Below, piece by piece: positions 1 through 11,867 of a stretch of 64,000 nucleotides of DNA. Each line of letters starts with the position of its first letter. Position 1 is the first letter of the stretch. Below the pieces are notes generated by a model, which searched no databases, was not told the DNA's origin, and saw only the letters and a program-made list of their open reading frames with translations. The position numbers were made by a program, and so were the translations under genes. This DNA comes from Chamaecyparis obtusa (taxonomy: Eukaryota > Streptophyta > Pinopsida > Cupressales > Cupressaceae): positions 930,001 through 994,000 of the forward strand of contig BSBK01002053.1 in assembly GCA_027943335.1 (NCBI GenBank), in the 5' to 3' direction.

Positions 1-3000
1 TCACATCATATGATTGGAGACATGAAAAAGTTCATAAAGTTTAACAATTATGATGGAGGAGTTGTTAGAGTTGGAAAAAATGCACCTTGTTTGATTAAAG
101 GTATAAGATCTATTAGTCTTGATGGAAATACTAATACTAATGATGTTTACTTTGTGGATGGTTTGAAACATAATCTTTTGAGTGTTGGATAGCTAGTTGA
201 TAAGGGATATCAAGTTTGGTTTACTGAGAAAAATTGTGTAATCAAAGACAAGGATGGCAATTTGATTGGTACTAGATCTAGAACCAGAGGTAATGTATTT
301 TAGTTGAATCCTACTGAGATGATATGTTTGATTAGTAAGATTGATGACAGTTGCTTATGACACAGAAGATTTTGTCATATAAACTTTGATAACATTGTGA
401 AAGTGAGTACTACACTTACAGTAAGAGATTTGCCTAAAATTATGAAGTCTACTAACATGATTTGCAAGGAATGTGATGGCTAAACAGAAGAGAAGCTCAT
501 TTCCTAGAAAGAAGTTTACAACAACAGAGAAGTTGGAGATTGTTCATACATATTTGAGCAGTCCTATAAGGAATAGATGATTCTATGGAGAAAGGTATTT
601 TATGATTCTTGTTGATGACTTTACAAGAATGATGTGGATTGCATTTCTTAAAGAAAAATATGAAGCATTTGATAAATTTAAGATCATTAAGAACAAAGTT
701 GAGAATGAATCTAGAATGAAGATTAAATATTTGAGATTAGATAGAGGTGGAGAATTTACTTCAAAAGAATTTAACATTTTTTATGAAGTAAATGGTAGTA
801 AGAGATAGTTTTCAACCCTCGGGACACTTGAACAAAATGGAATTGTAGAAAGGAGAAATGGATCAATGACTGAAGTAGCAAGAGCTATGTTATTTGAGAA
901 TGATTTGGCAAAGATATTCTAGAGAGAAGCAGTGAACACAATAGTGTATACAATGAACCGAGTAAAAATCAGAGCAGACACAGACAAGACACCTTATGAA
1001 CTATGGTTTGCACATGTACCATCAATTAAGTATTTTAGAATTTTTGGAAGCAAATTTTATATTAAGAGAGATGATGACATTAGATATTTCTTGGATATTC
1101 ATTGAAGAGAAAAGCTTATAGATGTTACAATAAGAGAACTAAGGCTATTGTTGAGAGCAAAAATGTTAAAGTTGATGAAAAGTTCAAAATTTAGGAAAAA
1201 ATGCTTAATTATGAATTAGATGAAGGAACTCAACCTAGACCTAATCTAGAGACTATTGAATTATTCTATAAAAATGAAAGTGATTTGTTGAATGAAAGCC
1301 ATAGTGAAGGAATCATTGAAGAACTTACAGTAGAAAAAAGTACTGAGACAGTGACACCTAACATGAATTTGTCAAGGAATCATCCTGCTGAGAAGATTAT
1401 TGGAAGCATAGACAGAGGAGTTATGACACAAAATAAGGTACATTTATAATTTTCTTTGATTTCTCAAATTGAACCTAAATCTACTAGTGAAGATTGTGAA
1501 GATGAACATTGGATTAAAGTTATGAAAGAAGAACTAGATCAGATTGAAAAGAATAAGACATGGGAACTGGTCCCTAGACCTAAAGATAAGAATGCTATAG
1601 GAACAAAATGGGTGTTCAGAAACAAGATGAATGAACAAGGAGAAGTAGTAAGGAACAAAGCAAGATTGGTATGTAAAGGATACTCACAGTAAGAAGGAAT
1701 TGATTATGAAGAAAATTTTGCACCAGTAGCAAGAATTGAAGCAGTAAGAATGTTTTTGGCTTAAGCAGCTTACAAGAGATTCAAAGTATATCAGATGGAT
1801 GTGAAGCCAATATTTTTGAATGGAGAATTGGAAGAAGAAGTCTAAATTGAGCAGCCTGAAGGTTTTCCTTTAACTCAAGAAGGAGACATGGTATGTAAAT
1901 TGAAGAAAGCTTTATATGGACTAAAGCAAGCACCTAGAATTTGGTATGCGAGATTGGATAAGTATCTGATAAAGTTAGGATTTACAAAAGGCACAACTAA
2001 TAGAAACCTGTACACAAAGGAAATTGAAAATACTTTGTTGGTTGTTATTTTTGTTGATGATATTATCTTTGGAGGAGAAGACGAAGCAAGTGATAAATTT
2101 GCAGATGAAATGAAGACTGAATTTGAAATGAGTATGATTGGTGAAATGAAATACTTTTTAGGATTGCAGATAACACATAATAGTGATGGTATATTTGTAA
2201 GTCAGACAAAGTACTTGAATGATTTGCTAAAGAAATTTGGAATGGATAACTGTAAACCTGCTGGAACACCTATGGTAACTAGACACAAGTTATCTAACAT
2301 AGATGAGACTCCTATAGTGGAACATAAGAAGTAAAGATCCATGATTGGAGGATTGCAATATTTGACACATACAAGGCCTGATATATCACATGCCATTGGA
2401 ATTGTTGCAGGATTTCAAGCTAAACAAAGAGAATCACATTATGCAGTAGTAAAGAGGATACTAAGATACTTAAGAGGAACAATTGAGTATGGACTGTGGT
2501 ATGAAAAATCTAATGATTTTACCCTATGTGCATATACAGATGCTGATTAGGGAGGCAATGTTGATGAAAAAAAGAGCACTTGTGGTGGAGCATTTTTTCC
2601 TTGGAGGAAGATTGGTTTCTTGGCTAAGCAAGAAGCAAAACTGTATCTCACAGAGCACAGTAGAAGCAGAGTATGTGGTAGTATCAAACAATTGTAATCA
2701 GATAATTTGGATGAAGCAAATGCTAAAGGATATTGGAATAAAATTTGTTGAGCCTGTTGTTATACATTGTGATAACACTAGCACATTTAGTATGTCTAAG
2801 AACCCTATGTTAGATTCTAAGACAAAGTATATTAAGATAAAGTATCATGTAGTGAGAGAGAAAGTGAAAGAGAAAGAAGTTAGACTTGAGTACATAATCA
2901 CAAAGGAGCAGATTGCAGATATATTTACAAAACCTTTGCCTAAGGGTACATTTGAGTATCTGAGAGGTATGCTTGGGGTTATGCCCTTGCCTACTTTTGA

Positions 3001-3040
3001 GAAGTGGTGTAGATTGTTACATCCATCTAGTGGTATATAA
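1..3040 (+). pseudogene. Copia-1 pol remnant (protease end, integrase, RT, RNase H)
   Basis: Order seen: the end of the aspartic protease (SHHMIGD, at the window edge), the GAG-pre-integrase region, the integrase core (ILVDDFTRMMW near 605; LDRGGEFTSKEF near 745, where the family has SDRGGEF), the RT (TKWVFRNKM near 1605; [13 protein letters not shown] near 1900; catalytic VIFVDDI near 2045), and a Copia RNase H with VEAEYV near 2660. The order protease-integrase-RT-RNase H is diagnostic of Copia. Many in-frame stops and at least two frameshifts break it (for example 190, 301, 358, 806, 921, 1447 and 2332), so it is dead. An approximately 28-bp loss near 1081 removes part of the GKFD(x)RSDEG segment kept in Copia-F. 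The coding end (3040, after HPSSGI) runs slightly past the Copia-F stop. Confidence 0.93.
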
Positions 3041-3375
3041 GTCTTATTTTTCTTTTGGACTGGATGTTGGTACTTCCTCTATGGGGGAGTATGTGTATCT
3101 GAGCTGAGTCATGAGGACTCTAGTGAATGTATTTTCTGAACACTATCTTTTGACATTGAAGTTGTTGTTGACATAATGATGAAACATCTATCATTGATAT
3201 CAATGGGGGAGAAGTATACATGAAAAACCATCTATTGGAGAGAACTAAATAGGAAAATGAAGCAAGATTTGATTGATGAAGAGGATTTGAAAGTATTTCT
3301 CAGAGCAGCAGTGTTGGATTTATGGAACTTGGATGTTTTTTCATCTATGTTGCCATCAATGATAATGGGGTAGAT

Positions 3376-4558
3376 TGTTAGGAATGAATGATGAATATAT
3401 CCTATGGGGAAGTATTCACAACCATTCTATAGTTGTTGTTGTTGCATTCATGACTGTGATTGTCATTGATGTCAACACAACGATCTTCTGGAGATTTGTA
3501 GAGAAGTGGACAGTGTTTGAGTTAGCGGACTTGGGATATTGAAAATGAAGCTATGTGAAGTTGAGGACTTACTCTATGATTTGTTATAAGATTATGGTTA
3601 AGAGCATAGATGAAAATTTATTTATTCATGATAGTTATGAGGAAATCAATGTAAGCAATATTCAGGTAGTGTTCCTAAGTAGTGGTTTGTGGAAATCAAA
3701 TGATATCTCCTAATCGGGATGGAATCTGATCATGTAAAGTTATGAGGTAGTTGAAGACATGATTTTAGTGACATGGATGTGAGTGCAAGATCCAAGGTCA
3801 CATGAGTGAAGAATTATCTTAATTGGAAGCTGACTGTTTTGTGTAATTTTGATGTAACGTGTGGAAACTTTTATTTTGTAATTTATATGCCGACTCTTTT
3901 GTAATTACTTGAGTGTGGTATAAGTGAAGGAATGTTTTCCTTGTTGTAATGTAGAATATGTAATGTAAGTGAATGAATAAATTTTGAAAGAAAAATTGTT
4001 GAAAGAGGATATGCAAAGTATTGAGATCTAGTATTTAGATTTGAAGAAGCAGTTGGTGTGGTTTGGTACAGTTAGAGGAGTATTGAATTATTGAGATCAA
4101 TAATATTTTGGTATTATTTTGTTGAGTAATACAAAGATTAGTTGGATAGTGAGTTTAGTGATCTTACCTTGAAGCTGTTTGGGTAGTGGGTCCTTCTATC
4201 TTCCATAACTCCTAACAGAGTTAGAATCTTTTAACAAGGATTCAAAGTCTCCTAACAGGGACTCATATGTACTAAATGTATTTCATAAGACTCCTAACAG
4301 AGTCCATCCTCTTACAAGGAACTTTCATATTAGTGCATCTTTTGTGGGCATCATTCCCACCGGGGTTTACTCTTTGATCAAGAGGTTCCCTAGTCAACAT
4401 ATCTTGTCTCATTCTGTTATTGTGCATGTATATCTTTCTATGGTTGTTGATTACATTGCTTACATGGTTAAAATCTATTAAGGTTGGTAAAATTTGTATT
4501 TATCTAATAACTGATTCACCCCCCTCTCAGTTATCTCGGTGGACTTTACTTTCTAACA
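3376..4558 (+). repeat. 3' LTR of Copia-1
   Basis: Begins TGTTAGGAATGAATG right after the purine tract GATAATGGGGTAGAT and ends TTTCTAACA, giving TGTTAG/CTAACA inverted ends. About 1183 bp. It carries the family's features: a TATA-like TATAAG near 3918, repeated CTAACAGGG/CTAACAAGG units at 4205-4320, a GGGCATCATTCCCACCGGGG block near 4347, and a C-rich ATTCACCCCCCTCTCAGTT tract at about 4513-4531. Only one copy is in the window, so the target duplication cannot be checked. Confidence 0.9.
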
Positions 4559-4942
4559 TACCTATTGGTATACAATCCAATTATGTTGTGGAGGCTAATG
4601 CTTCTTTACATGGCTTAGTTCTAGCTAAGGAGAAGGGGTGAAAAAAAACTATGGCTTGAAGGTGACTCTTTGAACATTATAAAATGTTTAAATAATGAGT
4701 TTATTCCTTCATGGACCATATATAATATAATGCATAAGGCCAAAAACCTAATTAACTCTTTTGAGGAAAGTGTCATCACACACAACTATATATATGGAGT
4801 CTAATGTTGTTGCTGATTGGGCGCCCAACATGGCTTGTAAGGTGGATTTGATGATGAAATGGGATGATGTTGATGGTTTTCCTTGTGAGGTGAAATCATT
4901 AATTAACAATGACCATTTACGGAGTAGGCAGAAGGAGTTTTA
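4559..4942 (+). pseudogene. LINE-type RNase H (RVT_3) fragment, Copia-1 insertion target
   Basis: The translation shows VVEANASLHGLVLAKEKG, then (after one stop) LWLEGDSLNIIKCLN, then NVVADWAPNMACKVD. This matches the order E-A-x-A-L..GL, LWxEGDS and AD-x-A-N of the RNase H domain at the 3' end of plant L1-type LINE ORF2 and of stand-alone RVT_3 proteins. The beginning, with the first catalytic aspartate, is missing because Copia-1 abuts it. Stops and a frame change near 4640-4760 show decay. The 5' remainder would lie left of Copia-1, outside the window. Confidence 0.7.
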
Positions 4943-5222
4943 ACTTATCTTTTCAATGAAGAGTTTTGATTGCAAGGTGATGTTTATTTATTCCTTTCTC
5001 TGTGCAAAGGACTATGATGTGACTAGGCACTTTATTTCATATAGATTCTAGGTTTTTTTTGAGAAGTATATTGAAGAAGGTGTCATTAAAAATGGTGAAT
5101 GAGGTTTTTTACTCAGAGACATTGTGAAGGCTAACCAAAGTGGTGAAATGGGTGAAAGCAAGAAAAGGTTTGAACCTACAAATTGCAAGGAATGGACATA
5201 GAGTAAGGAGGTTTGGGGGATT

Positions 5223-6893
5223 GTGAAGAAAGGAGGTATGGCAGATCTCATGGAGAGGTTGCATGGTAGAAACCCTATTGGGTCTAAGAAATTCTTCAAA
5301 ACTTGGAAAAATGAAAGTGTTCTAGTGGGTAACCAGTATATGGAGGTCAATGAGGAGATTATCGTTGAAGCAACAAGAATGGGTATGGAGGGGCTGAAAT
5401 TCTATAGAGATAGGAGTATCACTGATAAGGATCTTGAGAGGTTCCCTAATATGGAGAAGGAAAGAAAAAGGTCAGTGAAGGTCGACAAATCCTACCATGA
5501 TCCCAAGCGAATCTCTCAACCTTGGAGGTTTGTCTTATATGTTGTTATTAACTACATTACACTTGATGGTATATTTACCAAAGCATATGGCTACCATTTC
5601 ATGTTGCTAAATCATTTTAGACATGATGAGAAAGTTAGTTTCCCTTAATTTTTGTTGAGATCCTTGGATTATACTATCAAAAGAACTTAGAAGGATCCTC
5701 AAGGGGATCATTCTTCACACTAGGGTTTAATGCTTCTAGTTTTCTGAAAATGGAAAAGGTGGAAAAACCCTTCCTTAAGAATGGAGCTAGGGATGAAGAA
5801 GAGACAAAAGGGGATGAGGATGATGAATTGTATGAAGAAGAAACTAAAGATGACAAGGAGGATCCTTTCAAGGTTAAAACCACAAAAAGACTAAATTCAA
5901 GGGGTCCTCATCTAAGAAAAAGTAGGGTAAGCTTGTCGTGGAAGATTCTTCTACTGATAAGGATACTGAAGAGGATGACTATGAGGAAGAAGGGGAGAAT
6001 TTTGGATGCAAGAGGAAAAGAGGGGATTTTAGTAGAAGCAGGAAACAAAATAAAAGATATAAAAGAATTCATAAGATGAACATGGTTATTTCTTCTAAGG
6101 ATGATGAGGACTTTGAGAAGATGAAGAGTAATGAGGAAAAGATTGGTGAGAAGATTGAGGTTGAAGATAATTTGGATGGGGATTTAGGCAATTTGGCTGA
6201 GGACCATAATTTTTTGCAGAGGGAGGAGGAAAACTTGAAAGAAGCTAACTAGGTCATGAAAGAAATTGTGGGGAGAATTTATAAAGATGTTCTAGGGACT
6301 AGGTGACTGCAGATAAGGAGACTAATAAGGAGAAAAGTGGGGTTAGCATTGTGATGAAAGATAAAAATTGCCTTGTGGATTTTACAAGGACACTAGGGAA
6401 GATGATGGATAATTTTAGTGTGGTCAAAGAAAAAATGCGTATGATGGTGTGTGAGGTCAATCTCCTTAAGAATATGAGCATAGGTGAAAAACTAGTTGTT
6501 GTGTGCCTAGAGGAAATGAGGGATGTTGTATAAAAAGTGGATGTTTATGCTACCATGGTGGATAAGGTTTTCAATCTAGAAAAAAGCCTAAAAGAGAAAG
6601 AGACCAGGGTCACTGAAGGGGGCTTTGAAGGTAGGATTGAAACTCTACAAAATAGAGTAGAAAAATTAGAGGATTCTATGAGAAAAATTGGGGAGTAGAT
6701 CCATGCCATTCTCAAAGCCTATACTGATCATGTTAGGATCCCAGTAGACAAGATGGAGCATACTAAAGGTGAGAAGGAGATGAAGGACCTGAAGGAGGCT
6801 ACGTAACCTAGAAAGTGCACTCAGACAAGCACCAAGAAGATTGTGACAAAAGAAGACAAGGAGTTGAAAGAGCTCAAGTTGATGATCATATGA
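5223..6893 (+). pseudogene. Unrecognised ORF, acidic/basic-rich with coiled-coil tail
   Basis: I do not recognise this protein. An open stretch of 141 codons (5223-5648) contains GMEGLKFYRDRSITDKDLER and, further on, QPWRFVLYVVINYITLDGIF. It continues after a stop and frame changes into strongly charged segments rich in E, D and K (5750-6250: runs such as EEETKGDEDDELYEEETKDD) and a heptad-like, K/E-rich tail to a TGA at 6891. Coding may begin upstream of 5223 (near 5090). The style, a globular N-terminal part followed by a charged region and coiled coil, is that of transposon-associated ORFs in plants. It lies directly after the RNase H fragment, and an AT-rich stretch follows it, so it could be a third ORF of that LINE or a separate element. 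Function unknown. Confidence 0.45.
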
Positions 6894-7273
6894 AGATAAT
6901 GGTGGTCTAGGTTGGGGACCTTATGAAATGTATTTAGCTATCTCTTTCTATTGTCCTATCTTTTTGTTTTGTTGTCTTGTTTCATTTCTTTTGGTGCAAC
7001 CTTTTGTATATTGGTAGCTGCTATTTTTTTCCTACTTTTGTTCTAGAGTGCTGAGGCATAGACTTTGTTATGCTTTAAATGGTTTATCTTTAAGCACTTT
7101 GTAAAGGTTTTGGGTCCTATCAAAACTTATTTTTACTTAATCAAAACATTAACGCACCTAAAAACATGATTCAATGCACAATTATTGATTTAACTTTTTC
7201 TTGTTATTTTTTTGGACATCTCATCAATGTTTTTAGCTCATGTGGCATTATATTTGATGATGTGGTTTTAAAA
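6894..7273. other. AT-rich non-coding stretch, possible LINE 3' tail
   Basis: No ORF. T-rich sequence, with a passage around 7045-7140 (GTGCTGAGGCATAGACTTTG, then AAAACTTATTTTTACTT) of the kind seen at plant LINE 3' ends. It may be the 3' untranslated region of the preceding RNase H/ORF unit. No poly(A) end is clear. Confidence 0.3.
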
Positions 7274-7437
7274 CTTTAGTTATAAGTAAGAGACTTGTCA
7301 AGGAAATTATAAAATTTTTGAAGTAATTTTAAATTCATGTAAGATTCCGAGAAACACAAATTTGGAGTGCTCAACTATTAAATTCTCTCCATTATATTAC
7401 TAAAAACTTTTATTAAAAAAATTTATACCTTTTACAT
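7274..7437. repeat. Left copy of about 164-bp direct repeat flanking the LINE
   Basis: From CTTTAGTTATAAGTA to ACCTTTTACAT. The same sequence recurs at 11868-12031 immediately after the LINE poly(A), with the same length and about ten visible differences. Because the two copies abut exactly the 5' truncation point and the poly(A), they are best read as a very long target-site duplication. Confidence 0.85.
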
Positions 7438-7509
7438 AGGAAGTAAATGGGTTGACAAATTGATTGATAAGGGTACCTCTCCTTGTCAAAGAGCTATATG
7501 GGGGAAGTT

Positions 7510-7647
7510 TGTTACAAGTAGTGGTTACCGTTGCACCAAAAGATCAACTTGTTAATGCCCAATACAACCACTAGACTTATAGAAGACACATGAGGTTGTT
7601 AAACCATGTCATGAATCCTAAGGGGAGTGCTAACCATTTTTCCAACA
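7510..7647 (-). repeat. TRIM LTR, left copy (3' LTR)
   Basis: 138 bp, from TGTTACAAGTAGTGG to TTTTTCCAACA. It is adjacent to the purine tract, so it is the 3' LTR of a minus-oriented element. Confidence 0.9.
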
Positions 7648-7706
7648 ATCTCCCCCTCAGTGTTACCTGAGGGGATTGGAACCTATGACCAAGCTCTGAT
7701 ACCAAT

Positions 7707-7844
7707 TGGTACAATTAGTGGTTGTCGTTGCACCAAAAGATTGACCTGTTAATGCCCGATACAACCACTAGACTTATAGAAGACATAGGAGGCTATTAAA
7801 ACATGTCATGAATCCCAAGGGGAGCACTGATCATTTTGCCAACA
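7707..7844 (-). repeat. TRIM LTR, right copy (5' LTR)
   Basis: 138 bp, from TGGTACAATTAGTGG to TTTTGCCAACA. It is next to the primer-binding site. It differs from the left copy at roughly twenty positions, which points to an old insertion. Confidence 0.9.
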
Positions 7845-10800
7845 AAGTTTAAAGAGCAGGATTAGGAGATAGGAATTTGTAACATATATGCCTCCAATGA
7901 CTATAGGGAAAGATCCACCTTGTGGGTCTGGCTTGCTAGCAACCTTCCTGACATAAAATGGGTGTTTATTGGGGACTTCAATATGATTGAGAATAAATAG
8001 GATAAAGCTGGTGGAAAAAAACATGAATGGAAAGGAAATGAGTTCTTCTTCTAGGCTAAATTTGAAAGGAGATTCCAAATCAATGATCCTCTAGAAAACA
8101 TGATAAAAGAGTACAATAACATATGGTTTTCTTGGTGTAACAATCAGTCTTATAAGAATAGAGTTTACTATAGATTGGATAGGATCTACTTCAACAAGAT
8201 GTGGATTAAGTTGAAGCAACAACCAGGACAAAACCCTGTTGAAATTAACCCTATTAGCATGTCTGATCACTCCCCAATCCATGTTTGTATTTCTCTCAAA
8301 GCCTCTCAATATCAGTCCCGTAGAAGTAGGAAGGAATCCACCTTCAAACTCAACACATCCCTTTTGGATGATAGGGAATCCTTGCAAGCCATTAGGACTA
8401 CCACTACCTTGTCTAAGTTCTGCAATGCCAACCTGTTTGCTAGAGATAAGTGGAACTCAATGGTGGTAACATGGAAAAATTTGTTCCAAATTATAGGGAC
8501 TAAAGGAATGTTTGATAGAAACCAAGAGGAGAAATTTTATCAAGCCAAACTCAATCATATTGAAACCCAACTTCAAGCTAAAGGGAAAGATCAGGAATTG
8601 GAATAATCTCTCATTGACACTAAAGCCAGACTCAGGAAAATTTAGAATTATAAAATTCAAGGTCAAAAATTCAGAGCCAAGGCAAGATGGATTAAAGATG
8701 GGGACAAAGGATCTAAATATTTCTTCAATTTGATTAGAGCTAAATAGTCTAGGGAAGAAATTGTAGGTATTAAAAAAGGAGGAGTTACTAAAGACAACCA
8801 AGAAACCTTGAGTGGTTTTACAGAATTCTACAAGAAGTTGTTTTCCTCTTAACATAAAGAGGATAATATTGAAGCTATGAAGAGGTGCACCAAATTAATC
8901 CCTTAGAAAGTGTCTCAAGAACATGCAAGGGTCCTGGAGAAGGATATCAAAATTGAAGAGATACATGAATCCATTGGCTCTTTAGCTAATGATAAATCCC
9001 CTGGAATTGATAGGTTTCTGACTGAGTTTTACAAGAAGAATAAAGAGTGGATATCTAGTGAACTTCTAAAAGTGTATGGAGAAGCTTTCGAAGCTGGATC
9101 TCTAGGAGAAAACATTAATAAAGGGTTGATCAAACTATTACCTAAAGATGGAGACAAATATCAGATGAAAAATGGAGGCCCACCACTTTGCTAAATATTT
9201 CTTATAAAATTATAGCTAAAATTATAGCCAAGAGAATTAGTGATATCCTCAAAGAAGTGGTGCCAGTCACCCAAACTGGCTTCATAAAAGGAAGATACAT
9301 TATGGATAACCTCATTACCAGTTGGGAAGCTATGAATTGGGAAAAAGAAGACAATTAGAATGCGGCTATGGTTTTGTTAGACTTTAAAAAAAGCCTATGA
9401 TAGAATTGAGTGGCCTTTTGTTCTGCATATGCTAGAAGCATTTGGATTCCCTAAATTCTTTTGTAAATGGGTCAGCATCCTATTTAAAGATTCCTCTATA
9501 GTGATTGATGTTAATGGTGAATTATCTGAATGCATTCCCCTCGAAAGGTCTATCATACATGGGTGCCCTCTTGCTCCAGTATTATATATTATTGCTGTTG
9601 ATGCCCTATCCTTCATTCTCAAGGCTCCTGACCTTGGCCACCCAATCAAAGGTATTATGCTCCCCAACAAGGAGGATGTTCTCATTGAATCATTTACTGA
9701 TGACACTGCCCTATTTTTGGAGATGGAGGAAGAAAAAATTGATAATGCTATTGCTAGGCTTCAATTTTTCTACTTAGCGCTAGGAGCCAAGATTTTCCCC
9801 CATAAATCCATCATCCTATGTTGGTCAGAGGTACCCCCAGGATGGATTCAAAATAGGGAATGGAAGTGGTCAAGTCCTTCCACCATTGTAAGATATCTGG
9901 GGATCCCCTTTGCTATTAATCCCTCCATTAAGGACATGTGGGAATGGATCTACAAAAAAATTAAAAGAAAACATTTAAAGTGGCAATCTCATATGTTGTC
10001 CTTAGTTGGCAAAGTTTAGATTGTTCAGAAGGTGTTATCTTCACATGTAGTATACTATGCATCCACCTAGGTGATGGCTAATAGTCAAATCAACAAATAG
10101 GAAAGAATTTTGAGAAACTTTCTTTGGTCGGATGGACATGGTAACAGGAAAAGACACTGTGTTAAGTGGGAATGGTGCTGTACCCCTAAAAAATTGGTAG
10201 GTCTAGGGTTGAGAGATCTCAAAGCTCAAGGTTTTGCACTAGTGCTAAATGGACCCTCAAGGCAATGAAAGGGAATGAACCATGGAAAGTCCTAGTTAGA
10301 AACAATATTGTGAGAGCTACTATTAGAAAAAGGTAAGAAATGGAGTGATTTTCCCCTAATAGACCTGATTATGGGGGACTTTGAGATTCAAGTTGTTGGT
10401 TCCAGGGCTTTTCAAACCATATGGAAGGCTTGGTGTTAGGTCAAACCACTTATATGCTCAAGAACTATTGTTGGAAATAGCCCTTATTATGCAGTAGTGG
10501 ATAGATCTATTTGGTGGAGGTTATATGTTAATGAAAAACCTTTGGCTTTAACTCAGTGATGTTCAACCAAAAAATGGCACCAAAAAGGGATAGCACTAAT
10601 TTAGGATGTTTTGGTTACAAGTAGTTTGGCTCTTGGGAGGTCCTGAGAGAAAAATTCAATATCCCCAACTCTTAGAAGAAGACATCCACCTTAATCTCTA
10701 AAGCCTTTGGGAGGTTTTTTCCAGGTAAAATTCTGAGGTCAGAACAAATGTTTGATTTTATGAGATGGAATGATGGAAATAAAATTGAGAACTTTTCTTG

Positions 10801-11867
10801 CAAACACATTTATAACATGCTTAAGGAAGATAATGGAATTTTTAATAGAATTAATCAAAGCTAGAATATTGATTGGTCTATTACTAGATGGCACTTCATG
10901 TTTGATTTCTTTTGGAACTCTAAAGTTGAACCCAAAATCCTTTGTTTTCATTGGTTACTTTTGTTAAAGAAAATAACCATTGGCTCCTTTTTGTCTCAGA
11001 GTGGACCTCAGAATATTTGTTGTGCTTTGTGCAATTGTACTGAAACATTTGATCATTTGTTTTTTGAGTGTATTTTTGCCAAGAAATTGTGGGCTAGTTT
11101 TTTAGGAAACCCTGTTGTGTGGAACTGTCCAAATTCTTTTTCCTGGTCTGAAATCATCATTGGCTTTATTAATGAGTTTGATTACAAGTTGAATTCCTTT
11201 TGGTTTTCATTAACTGAAGTTATCTTATGGACTATTTGGAAGATGAGGAATGAAGAGATCTTTCAAAATAGGAAATGGGAGCTTACTGAGTTTTTCATTA
11301 AAATCACACATCTTACTATTGCCTCATAGGTTTCAGCAAGGATAGAAATTATAGAAGAAAGATTTCAAACTCAACTAAAGGAAGGAGTGATGATTGTATA
11401 CAAAAAGGACATATAGTCTATTCCTTGGTCGACATCCCTCAGGAACCGATCAGAGAAAGTATGACAACTAGCACTCAGATGGAGAATATGTGGAGGACCC
11501 CAGAAGAGGAAAATAGGAATGAGGAATAGGAGGAAGTAGCCCAAAATGAGTGGGAAGCTAAAAATGATAATGATAACTGGAGTTCTCTAAATCAAAGGAA
11601 CAACAATAGTGAATGGGAAAGTGACACAAACATAATTAGTACCAATGGATGGGATGAAGTATAGTTGAACACTATATATTTTTTGATACTCATACTTATA
11701 ACTTGTAAAGAGAACTATACTTTTGTTATGATGCCACAGTCTATGGCCCTATGTATATATGTTTTCTTGCTAAGGTGCTCTTGGTAGAAAAAAAACTATA
11801 AGTTGTTGGTTTTGCTGGTTATTTTGTAACTGTTTAGTTGATACTCTATTTCAATATTAAAAAAAAA

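Larger units (their letters stand above)
1..4558 (+). mobile_element. Copia-1, Ty1/Copia LTR retrotransposon, 5' part outside window
   Basis: The 3' two thirds of a Copia element: a decayed pol, a 3' untranslated stretch with purine-rich GGGGAG tracts (about 3085, 3205 and 3367), then a complete 3' LTR. Its protein and LTR closely resemble Copia-F at 39-46 kb and the solo LTR at 16.8 kb, so all three belong to one family. The 5' LTR, PBS and gag lie left of the window. The right boundary is set by the LTR end TAACA at 4558, after which LINE-type RNase H coding begins. Confidence 0.93.
7510..7844 (-). mobile_element. TRIM (terminal-repeat retrotransposon in miniature)
   Basis: A 335-bp non-coding element with two 138-bp LTRs (7510-7647 and 7707-7844) and a 59-bp interior. 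Read on the minus strand, the interior begins with ATTGGTATCAGAGCTTGGTC (primer site for initiator-Met tRNA) and ends with the purine tract CTGAGGGGGAGAT. The LTR ends are TGTTAC/TGGTAC and CCAACA. It is flanked by a perfect 5-bp duplication AAGTT (7505-7509 and 7845-7849). LINE coding reads through if the element is removed, confirming an insertion into the endonuclease region. Confidence 0.93.
7438..11664 (+). pseudogene. LINE ORF2 remnant (APE endonuclease, RT, zf-RVT)
   Basis: The endonuclease part shows IGICNIYAS, then VFIGDFNMIE near 7965 and RLDRIYFNKMW and MSDHSPIHV near 8175-8290, the GDFN and SDH signatures of L1 endonucleases. RT follows: DKSPGIDRF near 8995, TGFIKGRYIMDN near 9275, IIHGCPLAPVLY near 9555, and the active-site segment FTDDTALFL near 9690, where the family usually has F/YADD. 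The zf-RVT domain has CCALCNCTETFDHLFFEC near 11020. The tail (11480-11664) is rich in N, E and W and ends in a TAG at 11662. Several stops and frameshifts (for example near 8606, 9192, 9357, 9390 and 10017) make it non-functional. No RNase H domain is seen in this copy. Confidence 0.88.
7438..11867 (+). mobile_element. 5'-truncated L1-type LINE with RT and poly(A) end
   Basis: Starts inside the ORF2 endonuclease and ends at an A-run (11859-11867). It encodes the endonuclease 3' part, RT and a zf-RVT zinc-binding domain on the plus strand. The whole unit is bracketed by a 164-bp direct repeat, read as the target duplication. It is interrupted at 7510-7844 by a TRIM element. Excluding the TRIM, about 4.1 kb of LINE remains. 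The 5' truncation is typical of target-primed reverse transcription. Confidence 0.88.
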
